Shown: one piece after another, positions 38,245 through 47,887 of the stretch | How positions within the stretch are numbered: the first letter of the stretch is position 1 | Layout: every line of letters begins with the position of its first letter | DNA from: Trematomus loennbergii | Taxonomy: Eukaryota > Chordata > Actinopteri > Perciformes > Nototheniidae | Direction of reading: 5' to 3' | DNA: 64,000 bases | NCBI GenBank assembly: GCA_012861695.1 | Contig: JAAOOA010000086.1 | Coordinates: 22,677,903 to 22,741,902 of the forward strand | The notes under the pieces: generated by a model | Told to the model about the DNA's origin: nothing | The model's input: only the letters and a program-made list of their open reading frames with translations | Database searches by the model: none | Made by a program: the position numbers and the translations under genes

Positions 38245-39891
38245 CTACAAAATAATCTATACATTTCAATCTGGCTTTAGAACATCCCACTCCACTGACA
38301 CATGCCTTCTTTATTTGAACGACCACATCAAACAAGAGGTGGACGAGGGCAAATACTGCGGCATGGTGATGCTGGACCTACAAAAGGCTTTCGACACTGT
38401 CAATCACCCCATTCGATTGACAAGCTAAAAGCAATTGGTTTTGATAAACTATCGGTGAGCTGGATGCAATCCTACCTGGAGGGGAGAGAACAGATGGTGG
38501 AGGTAAACGGTACTCTGTCCCCCCCCCCCCAGTGAGCTGTGGTGTTCCACAAGGAAGCATATTAGGTCCGTTACTGTTCCTAATTTATGCAAATGACATG
38601 TCATCAGCATGTGACTGCAACTTGTTCCTGTTCGCGGACGACTCAGCCCTGCTGGTCTCTGACAGGAGCAGATTGCAGGTTGAAAAAACACTCAGCTCCG
38701 AGCTCGGCAGAATCTGCACCTGGCTCGCCGATAATAAATTATCATTACACCTGGGTAAAACAGAGTCCATTCTCTTCGGTTCGAAACATAATCTCAGCAA
38801 ATCCGACGACTTCTCAGTTGCAGTGGGTGACATTATTGTCACTAGTAAGAAGGAAATTACATACCTAGGATCTATTCTTGAGGCAAACCTCTCCTGTGAC
38901 AAAATGGCATCCAATGTAATAAAAAAGTCAATCAAAGAACTAGATTCCTATACCGGATCTCCTCTCTGGTAAACAAAAGCACCCTGAAAACTCTGGCAGG
39001 AGCACTCATTCAAGGGTACTATGACTATGCTTGCACGTCATGGTACCATAGCACCTCCAAGGCGCTAAAAATAAAACTTCAAACATCGCAAAATAAACTG
39101 GTCAGACTACTGCTTGACCTTTCATCTAGAACCCACCTCACCTCTGCCCACTTTGACAACCTAGGATGGCTTAGAGTAGACGACAGAGTACAGCTACTTG
39201 CAATGGGCCTGGTCTACAAGATCCACTACACCTCTATGGTACCCATGTACATGTCAAAATTCTTCCCAAAGGTCAAGGAATACCATGATCATAACACCAG
39301 AGGGAGCTCCACAAATCATGTAAAACCCAGATTTGGCACAAAAAAGGGGGAATACACGTTTCGCAATTATGCCACATCAAGGTGGAACGCTCTTCCCACA
39401 ACTGTAAAGGAAAGTAAAACTATACTTACCTTCAAAACCTCTCTTAAAGAGCACCTTCGGGGGAGAGCATTGCAAAACTGGCCCCGGTAATGGTACAAAT
39501 CTCAACCTGTCGTACAATGGACAGCTTCCCCCCCCCATCTATGTATATACTCGCATTTTAGACTCTGTTACTAACTGTATATCTGTAGACTTGGTATGTC
39601 TTAAATGTCCGGTTAGGATGTATTAGAACGAAATCTAAAATGAAAATTGTAAATAAGCCATCTGTATGTAAAAAACCACCTGTATGTAAATTGTAAATAA
39701 GCCATCTGTATGTCAAATATGTCTTATATGTCTTAAATGATATGATGAATTGGAAATGGGGGACCCTGATGTAAACAAGACGAAAGTCTTTCTCTGGTCT
39801 GCATCCCCTTAACAATTGTATGTTTTGAGCTGTACTGTACTGTACCCAATATACAAGCTGTTAATAAACTTTTCAATCAATCAATCAATCA
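38245..39891 (+). mobile_element. 5'-truncated non-LTR retrotransposon with (CAAT)n tail
   Basis: Plus-strand LINE starting inside the reverse transcriptase domain and ending with four CAAT units plus a partial unit (39874-39891). The 3' UTR contains a local duplication (TTGTAAATAAGCCATCTGTA twice, 39647-39708). It belongs to the CR1/L2/Rex1 group but to a different family from the elements at 9.3 and 56 kb. No target duplication was found. Confidence 0.88.
38262..39490 (+). pseudogene. LINE ORF2 remnant: reverse transcriptase and C-terminus
   Basis: The reading starts at QSGFRTSHSTDTCLL and passes MLDLQKAFDTVNH. A frameshift near 38405 moves it to LKAIGFDKLSVSWMQSYLEG. A second shift in the C-run at 38520-38531 leads to [17 protein letters not shown] and LFADDSALLVS with the catalytic Asp pair. 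A third near 38940 leads to the C-terminal part: ISSLVNKSTLKTLAGALIQG, SRWNALPTTVKESKT and a TAA stop at 39488-39490. With the N-terminal endonuclease missing and three frame breaks it cannot make a functional protein. The C-run break could also be a sequencing error. Confidence 0.9.
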
Positions 39892-39958
39892 GGGGAAAAG
39901 GGACGTTTTAGTGATGATTTAACCTTATTTATTGACGAACGGAAGAGAGCAGGAAGTG

Positions 39959-39960
<2 letters not shown>

Positions 39961-40032
<72 letters not shown>
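39961..40032. repeat. (TG)n microsatellite
   Basis: A pure run of about 36 GT units inside the right arm of the probable element F, 70 bp after the LINE tail. Confidence 0.97.
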
Positions 40033-40378
40033 CTGCCTGAAACACCTCTATTTGACTCCAATATGAGAGAAATAAAGACTTTTTTTAAACATTAAAGCAT
40101 GTAAAAATGTCACAGTAGAGGCAGAAAATACATATATGAACCTGAACGAAAATAATAGGCCCCCTTTAAGATTATATTAAAATCATAGACGTGAGAACAA
40201 AAGTTACTGAGACAGAAACACACAATGACATAACATTCAAACCTCAAACCTGCAATGACTGAGTTTATTTTACCATATAATCACCTTTTAAAAGTTGTTC
40301 TAATTACACATCCAGCAATTTGGAAACAACATAAATATCACTTTGGATAAGAGTTTCTCATAATATATTCACAAAAAC

Positions 40379-40560
40379 ATTACATGTCACTTGTTAGACG
40401 CTTTTATCCAAAGCGACTTACATACTCAATACTGTGGGCAATCCCCACAGGAACAATTTGGGGTGAAGTGTCTTGCCCAGGGACACAACAACATGCTGAC
40501 TGCAGTGGGGTTTGAACCTGTGACCCCCCTGATCCGAACACCAACGCACAAACCACTCCC
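40379..40560 (-). mobile_element. tRNA-derived SINE, copy 2
   Basis: Inverted copy of the SINE at 23397-23598. The GACGCTTTTATCCAAAGCGA tail is at left and GGTTTGAACCTG, the complement of a box B-like sequence, is at 40509-40520. The tRNA-like 5' end is degraded near 40550. Confidence 0.9.
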
Positions 40561-41557
40561 CAAAAACATATATACATTTATGGGAAAGCTACTTTGAAAG
40601 CATATTAATAGCATTTAATTCAAAGTAGAAAAAGTTGGACTACAGCAAACATATCCTGGGGAGATATCTAGTTTGGTTTACTGTCTATAGCTACTAAGAA
40701 ATTAAAACTATTAAATGGAGCTTGAGTTGGGATTGTTAGAGCAAACTATATACATTTTAAATCTAGTCTATTGTATCGGTACAGAAATATTCACATAATA
40801 AGCACAGTTATTAGCCTCATTCTTAATTGTTTGGAAACATTCAAGTCAAAGCCAGCGATGCAAACAAGAGCTGTCTTCCAATACAGACACCAGAAGAGGG
40901 TCTGTTAATATCACCTGAGGGTGCGTTACATCTATGTTTATGTTTCCCTCTTTGCTTTTCTCCTTGCGTCTCCATCTGCCTCACCTCTGTCTTCCTCCCT
41001 CCGCCTCTGACTCCCCCCTCCCCCCCCCTCCTCCCTCCCTTTTCTATCTGCCCTCCGAGCCCTATTGATCCGTTCGATTGTGGCAGGCGATGGCAGAGCG
41101 TTGTTTGCCATGAGATAATTGTCCCATCATTGGTGCTGTGATGAGTGCTCCACTCCCACCCGCTCATTTATTTATTAATGTGATGTGTCACCTGCTCCAC
41201 ACAAGAGGGAGAGCCGGGCAGGTTAAACAACTGCAAAGCTCATCGATTGGGGGGGGTAGGGAGGAGCAGGGAGGAGCGCTTCAGGCTCAAAATGCGTCGT
41301 TCAGAATATGTGAAATCATTGGAATGGAAGAACGATTTCCAGCGGAATAGGAGCAGCATCAACCCTGCTCACTGCGCTCAGCGGGTTATTACAGCAGTTA
41401 ATGTGTGGAATAGTTTTATTACCGTATCGATTGGAAGAATTGTTCTGCATCGACTAATCGAGGAAACAATACGATACTTTTTATGTCTTTTGGTCAAAGT
41501 GTTATTTAGCCCACCAGTAATTCCTCTCTGGTTTTTTTGTCAATCAAGAAAGACTAG
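40561..41557. other. Noncoding stretch, possible conserved element
   Basis: A CT-rich block (40930-41045) has a GA-rich complement on the other strand. From 41060 to 41480 the sequence is balanced and rich in ATTGATCC, GATAATTG and TTTATTTATTAATG-type words, as in regulatory conserved elements. No coding region is recognised. Confidence 0.4.
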
Positions 41558-41937
41558 CTAAGGCAAGGCAAGGCAAGTTATTTATATAGCACTTTTCAAC
41601 ACAAGGCAAGGGGCTGTGGCTCAGTGGATATTGTGCTGACTTTGAATCAGCAAGTTCGAGTCCCACTGCAGTCAGCATGTCGTTGTGTCCCTGCCTGGGC
41701 AAGACACTTCACCCCAAATTGCTCCTGTGGGGATTGTCCACAGTACTGAATGTATGTAAGTCGCTTTGGATAAAAGCGTCTAACAAGTGACATGTAATGT
41801 AATGTAACAATCAGCCAAAGCAAAGATAATAAAACATGAATAACACGGGTACATGAATAAAAGTTACAGTGCAGTGTAAGATGTGAATAGTTCAATTAAA
41901 AGCAACGGCAAAAAGAAAAGTCTTCAGCTAAGGATTT
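41558..41937 (-). mobile_element. L2 3' end interrupted by a SINE
   Basis: The left part (AAGGCAAGGCAAGGCAAG, TTATTTATATAGCAC, 41558-41609) and the right part (AGTTACAGTGCAGTGTAAGA and AAGAAAAGTCTTCAGC, 41808-41937) match the 3' end of the L2 element at 55989-56230. About 50 bp of the expected L2 sequence are missing at the SINE junction. It is a 5'-truncated fragment. Confidence 0.88.
41610..41807 (+). mobile_element. tRNA-derived SINE, copy 3, inside L2
   Basis: The head GGGGCTGTGGCTCAGTGGAT and the box B-like AGTTCGAGTCCC are closer to a tRNA than in the other two copies. The body and tail (TCGCTTTGGATAAAAGCGTC, GTAATGTAATGTAA) match them. It sits in the 3' UTR of an L2 fragment. Confidence 0.93.
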
Positions 41938-42645
41938 ACAAGGTTATTGCTGAATGCTTATATTTTGTCACTGTCCCTTTTGGATTGATTACATATTTTG
42001 GGGATTTTAAGTCACATCAGATATCGTTTAAGGACACATTTCAGACAGTGAGGGGGTTGCAGCCACAGCTAGTGCCGCCCGGTAACTCTGTTAGCCACTA
42101 ACTTAAAAAAAAGTACCAGCCTTTACACCACAGGCTGCTGCTTTCCAACTACTGTAATCTCATCATGACACTTAATAGAGCAGTATGTAGCTTATAATAG
42201 AGGAAACACAGCGATATATCACAAATAATATAACAGCATTTCCAACTAGCAACATAAATATTAAAGTGGATGTTGCTCACGGAACATTTTTCTTTCTAAG
42301 GGTGTTTTAGATACAGTTAAATCAGCTCATATGTTGTTTCACTTGTTGTATTTGTCATGGTTCTGCAGCAGCAAGTTGATAAATTGTAAAGGCGCATAGT
42401 GCAATTCCTAGCCCCAAGCTCCAAATAAATACTTTAAAGCTTGCTTAGCTCAGTTTTAGCAGGAAAAAGCACATCGAAACCATATACCAACGCCATCTAA
42501 TGTGGAGTTTTGTGTTGTAATTTGTTGAACTAAATATACGTTTTGCTGACTAGCTGAAAAAGAAAAAGGCTGCGAGTTCAGAATCAAACATAATTTCTTA
42601 ACTAGGTCTCCAGTAGTTGAAAGCTACTACGATGTTTACTCAGAT
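41938..42645. other. Noncoding stretch
   Basis: AT-rich unmatched sequence between the L2 fragment and the nested TIR elements. Nothing identifiable is seen. Confidence 0.5.
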
Positions 42646-43511
42646 CATAGATATATATAAACACTCGATGACTCACCCGCGCTGCTGGCCAATGGAGACC
42701 GACGTTGCCACATGGCGGCCATCTTGCCACAGGCAGCTCGCTCATTCATAACATTGGGTGTTTCTCAATCGCGAGTACGCTTGCTTGGTAGCACATGTCT
42801 GCCGAGCATCTTGCTTCAAAAGCGAGGCAAGAATACTTCCTGCCATTCGGAAAACAAAGAGTGGAACAGGCTAGCAAGTGTGCAGGTGTGCATCATATGA
42901 GAGGCCCCGCCTTACATCTTCCGCCACAGATTTGGGGAAATTGGTCCGTGCGCAAAGCATTGTGGGGATTTTAAGACCGCGGAGTCTACTCATGTGCAGC
43001 CTCGATATTTCTCCAAACGGAGTACGCCGGGCTCGGTAGATTTCCAAGTATGCTGGACATTGGAACAGTACTTCGGCGGCACTCGATGACGTAGTATGCT
43101 TGAAATAGTGGCTCTGAAGCAGCTTTACTCGCGATTGAGAAACACCCACTATGTCTATGGTGCACTATTGAAATAACCGTAGATTGCTCAATTTTCAAAC
43201 AATTTTCAAACGGTTTGGTTTGTTATAAACATCAAATATGTAGTTATGATACTGCATACTTATAATTATAATCATGAACTTTTTTTTTCAACATGTCTTG
43301 TCTCCTGTATCATAGCCGTGCTAATAACGTTTATAATAAACCAAACCGTTTGTAAATCAGTCAAGATTTCAGCGAGTTAAGAGTATTTTTGTGCAGATCA
43401 CTCACCTTACAACAGCTGTAGCAGTAGTTGTTGACTGTGGCAAGATGGCCGCCGGTGAGCTACACTGGCGACTCCCCCTTGAGCCATCTAGTGTTTATAT
43501 ATATATCTATG
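42646..43511. mobile_element. Outer TIR element (G) hosting another TIR element
   Basis: The ends are CATAGATATATATAAACACT and AGTGTTTATATATATATCTATG. The inverted similarity continues inward, including GGCGGCCATCTTGCCACAG (about 42714-42732) against CTGTGGCAAGATGGCCGCC (about 43435-43453), so the TIR is probably longer than 100 bp. Inside lie a second TIR element (42756-43147) and a 24-bp inverted repeat pair (43207-43230 and 43329-43352, one mismatch). It has no coding capacity and its superfamily is not assigned. Confidence 0.8.
42756..43147. mobile_element. Inner TIR element (H)
   Basis: A 392-bp element with ends GGGTGTTTCTCAATCGCGAG and CTCGCGATTGAGAAACACCC, a perfect 20-bp inverted pair. 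Flanking triplets ATT and ACT are not identical, so the target duplication is unclear. The interior has weak further inverted similarity and is GC-richer than its surroundings. It has no transposase. Confidence 0.88.
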
Positions 43512-46500
43512 GTTAAGATGACCATAAAGGTTGCTTTCCATGAGCTTTAGCCACCATTTTGATAGCTTTGTCACTTGGATTTAGGGCAGATTTGACGCTA
43601 CAAGTATACACTATCGCCTCTCTGGGCAGAAGTGGTATTACAAGACAGGACAGGAGTAAAGCAGCGGCTAGTGGGTTATCATGCGTATTTTAGATATAGC
43701 CTACCTGTAATTGCAAAAAAGTAGAGTTTGATGGAATGTCAATACTGTTGTTTCTTCACAGTCTATTGAGAAATGTGTTTCACAGGCCCTGTCTTACACA
43801 TTGTACCTTTAACCATCATAAATTCCTATCGAGGCAGCAAAGAGCATTTCAAAAATTGAGGCTCGATGTCTAAAAGCACCTTAAGAGTGTTAGTGTATGA
43901 AATTGGGATACAATAAAGCTCTTTGTCTTCTCTACGTTGGAGGCTTTCTCTGTCAGCCTCAGTAAAGCTGCACTTATATAATATAAACCCATTCATGCTA
44001 TGTGATTGTACTTATGACAACAGCTTTCACACTGCATTTGATACATGACCTCTGCACAGAACACTGCTGCAATGGACCAATAGCAGTACACTTTCTTCTG
44101 GATTGATATAACCTTACTTAATGCCATAAATAGGCAAACACGTACGATATCAACCCAAATACGATTTTAAAACAATAAAAGGCCTTTCTATTAACTTCAA
44201 GGTTTTTTTATTCACTCCTGTAAACTCTTGCACAATTGGATCAGCAGCACTTGATGTTCACTTAGAAATAGATCATTATCATACAGTACTTTGTGATGGA
44301 TGGCCATGAAATGAAGAAATTATCTAAAACGATGCAACATGTCCCATCTGCTCTTCTGATATCTGAGAGGCTGTTTATGTGGTTTTTCCTGCCATCAACC
44401 TTCCCGTATTAAAGCATAAAACATCCAAATACAACAAACTCCTCTAATGTCCTTAGGCCAAGTATTGTACCTGACAGCTGTGAAAAAGTGATGGCAGTTT
44501 CAGTCGACACTAATTAGACAACCTTTTTTCTATGTGTCTGCTTTATTACTATAAATAAAATACAAAAAAAAATCCCATGGAGACAAATTAAACTGAGAGT
44601 GAGTGTTTATCTTGAATCCATTGTCATTTTAGAGGTTTCTTATCTTTTGCCAAGCCTATTTGAATAACAGTGAATTCATTCAGAGACTTTAGCTAACCTT
44701 CCCAATGGTATGTTTTCCCTCTTGGGGTTTTCCCGATGTTGCCACTGATCCAGGATCTTTATGGAGTGGTTTAGTTGAAGATATGATTTGCCGAACCTTA
44801 CCCTGAGGTTAATCCAACTGCAAGATTAAGACACCAATATTTGAGTAGCTTTGGGTGGAAAGGGCAGGATGGTGTTGACAGCAGCAACACTCAGAGAAGG
44901 AAAGACGTTGTAAAGAAAGTAGAATTGTTAAAACGGAACTCAATGTTTACCCAAAGATTACATCTATTTAGAGGACTGATTAAAATATAATCAGTAGAGC
45001 TTAATTAGCAGGATAAAACAACCTAATGTATGTGCTAATGTAATCAGGACACATTAAGGCATGATTGTAGCACAATTGTATACCTTGTATGACGTTACAT
45101 TGCATGTTTAACCAACACTGATTATACGAGAATGATTTTGAACCATTGTTGCTTTCATTGTCAATGTATGTGTATGTGTAATGTTAGGATCACCAATTCT
45201 TTATCAGAATCACAATCTTTTAGTTTGAACTATTACTTTTCTATATTTTCATCCACAGAAATATCTCAACAGAACAATCTGATCTAATGCAATTCTGTAA
45301 AGATATTCCCATGAAGGCAAATGGTTACGAGTCCCTCTGTGACACCATTTGGGTGATATTACTGGATTTCTGATATTTTCTTTGTAAAATGTCTCAAAAA
45401 CCATTGAATGGATCTCGGCTGGGTTTATGTCATGTCCCCCTCGAGATAAATTGCAATCGCTTATGTGGTAACTTTGACTTTTAATTTAACCCCATCACAA
45501 GGTCAATTTTTAACCTGTCCAAATTGCTTAAACATTTGCTAATAGTAATTTTTAACAGTGGACTGGTAATTATTAATATTTGCTTATTATTTGCAATAGT
45601 ATATTTTACACACTTTCCTGTACAACTGAGGGCATTCTCAACAGCCTGTATTCTGTTTAGTTTAAATAAGCTAATATTGCAAGCTAACATGCTAAACTGA
45701 GATAGCAATGTTATCATTGAGTTACAGTACAGACCCACATGTCTGCAAGCATGTATGGCTATAGGCTGTTGTATCGGCTGTTTGTAGTTGCACTATGTTG
45801 CAGGGAGTTGGACCACAGTGTCTTAACGGTTAACATTTTGCACACAATCAACCATCTATAACTCTTACCCTGCTCTGTAAGGTAAACTTCTTCACTGAAA
45901 TGCCATGCTAATCTACCCATCTCAGCATTAGAAACAGTTTAAATAAATAGAGGTGAGGTTTTGCTACAGTCAAGCAGCTCTCTGATTAAGGTTCTCTTAT
46001 CTCCGCTGATTGTTGGTGACAGAGCGGGTGAAGATGTTCCTCCTGTCATAATAAACATTACTCCTTCTTCGTGACAACATGTAATGGCATGAACATGGGA
46101 GCAGCATATGAGCAGCGAATAACAGGAACAGGAGGATGAATTTGTAGTTTTTCCAAAATTCATCTTCTTTGGGATTGAGTTTGCTTTCTTCCTCTACTCT
46201 AATGTCAATGTAATGGATTATTTCTGTCGCGTTTCTGAATCCTCCCTGGCAGAGGAAAGCTACATGTGATACAGGCTGTCAGAGGGGTGGGAAAAGCACA
46301 AAACAGCATCACTTGGCAAAAACAGTACACAATGGAGATTATGAAAAAGTGAAAGACAGGGCGACATACAACCCAGCCCCCACAAAATCATGTTTATGAT
46401 TTTATAAACATTTAAGTGAGTTACAAATGTACTCAAAACAAAAGGATAGTCCCTACAAGGTCATTCATTTAATTCAAGTGCTTGCACCTTCAATATTTTT

Positions 46501-47035
46501 AGGGATTTCCGTTGATGTATTGTAAACATTTCAGGCCTTTTTTAGCAACTGATAAGCTTGAAAACATGTTTCAGTTTTTATTTAGGTCCAATTGGAAAAA
46601 GTATCATTTGACACTGAGGTCAAAGGTGACAGGTTTAACAACTCAGTAGCATTGATCCACTGGGACCATTAAAACACAACTGATAGGTCGGATCATTGAC
46701 CGGTCACACTTACTGTAGCACGCAGCTCATTTATTGTTATGTCCTTTTGCCTCTTCCATATACTGCAGTTCTGAAACATTGGTGGGTGCCAATTCTCACT
46801 GACACCTAATATTGTATGAAATAAAAACAATTCAGTTGCACTCATACCATCAAAAACACAAGTCATTCAGTATATTTTGATTCATGTTGTTATCCACATG
46901 CTAAGGATATAGGGCATTGAGGCAGAATATAAAATATTGCGCATTTTTGGACTTGAAGGTTATGCTGACTTTCTGGTTGAAAATAGTGTGTGATCATGTT
47001 TATCGGACACGCTTTCATAGAGTTAATATGATGAC
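43512..47035. other. Noncoding stretch
   Basis: A 3.5-kb AT-rich unmatched sequence. No coding region, RNA gene or repeat family is recognised. Confidence 0.5.
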
Positions 47036-47887
47036 CCCTACGGCAGGGGTGTCAAACCCAAGGCCCGGGGGCCAAATCTGGTCCTTGACCTCATTTTCTG
47101 TGGCCCCACAAGAGCTTGCAAAGAATATTATATGTTTATTATACGGTTACTTTACATGATGATTTACAGAAGCACGTTGCCCATAAACTACATGTCCCAC
47201 AATGCATCTCAAATTAGACTTTTTTCTCAGAATTTGACTTTTTTCTTCTAAATATGCATTTTTTCTCAGAATTTGACTTTTTTTCTTCTAAATAAGCCTT
47301 TTTTCTTAGAATGTGCCCTTTTCTCAGAATTTGACTTTTTTTCTTCTAAATATGCCTTTTTTCTTAGAATGTGCCTTTTTCTCAGAATTTGACTTTTTTC
47401 TTCTAAATATGCATTTTTTCTCAGAATTTGACTTTTTTTCTTCTAAATAAGCCTTTTTTCTTAGAATGTGCCCTTTTCTCAGAATTTGACTTTTTTTCTT
47501 CTAAATATGCCTTTTTTCTTAGAATGTGCCTTTTTCTCAGAATTTGACTCTTTTTTTTTAAATGTTACTTTTTTTTTAAATGTCACTTCTTTTTTTTGAT
47601 TTTGACTTTTTTTCCAGAATTTGGCTTTTCTTTTTAAATCATTTTATGACATTCTCACTGAAGAGACTTGCAATTATTTGCCCCAGACTTCTGCTTTCAG
47701 ACGTAGTTAATTATGAAGTTATTACCCTATCTGATAATAATCCAATGCAGAGGCAATAATGTAATATAATACATTATTTTATATATATATTTTGCTATAG
47801 TCTTAAAGTTACAACCGGCCCTTTGAGTGCAGACCTAATGCTGATGTGGCCCGCGATTAAATTGAGTTTGACACCCCTGCCCTACGG
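47036..47887 (+). mobile_element. Small nonautonomous hAT-type element, copy 2, with TSD
   Basis: The element spans 47044-47879 with ends CAGGGGTGTCAAACCC and GAGTTTGACACCCCTG. It is flanked by the perfect 8-bp repeat CCCTACGG (47036-47043 and 47880-47887). It is inverted relative to the copy at 13285-13818. It is about 300 bp longer because an internal T-rich motif has expanded into a minisatellite. It shares CAACCGGCCCTTTGAGTGCA and CATAAACTACATGTCCCACA (as complements) with the other copy. Confidence 0.95.
47219..47560. repeat. Minisatellite with ~155-bp higher-order period
   Basis: Units of 37-40 bp (TTTTTCTCAGAATTTGACTT plus CTTCTAAATATGC or AATAAGCC) alternate with ~20-bp units (TTTTTTCTTAGAATGTGCC). 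A five-unit block of about 155 bp is present twice: the landmark AAATATGCA ends at 47258 and again at 47413. The array dies out into TTTTTTTAAATGT sequence at the right. It lies wholly inside the hAT-type element. Confidence 0.9.

Larger units (their letters stand above)
37624..40169 (+). mobile_element. Probable TIR element (F) split by a LINE
   Basis: The left end TTGAAGAGGCACTATTATGC and the right end AATAATAGGCCCCCTTTAA form an imperfect inverted pair of the same style as families A-D. Between them lie about 0.6 kb of unmatched sequence, a 5'-truncated LINE (38245-39891), a TG array and about 140 bp more. The assignment depends only on the ends, which are less well conserved than in the other families, so the host element is a moderate-confidence call. 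Confidence 0.5.

Noticed and set aside
41610..41680. tRNA gene
   Set aside because: The A- and B-box-like head is joined to a SINE body and tail shared with two other copies, so it is a tRNA-derived SINE.
47219..47560. CRISPR-like alternating repeats
   Set aside because: The units are all related T-rich variants without unique spacers and lie inside a vertebrate transposon, so this is a minisatellite.
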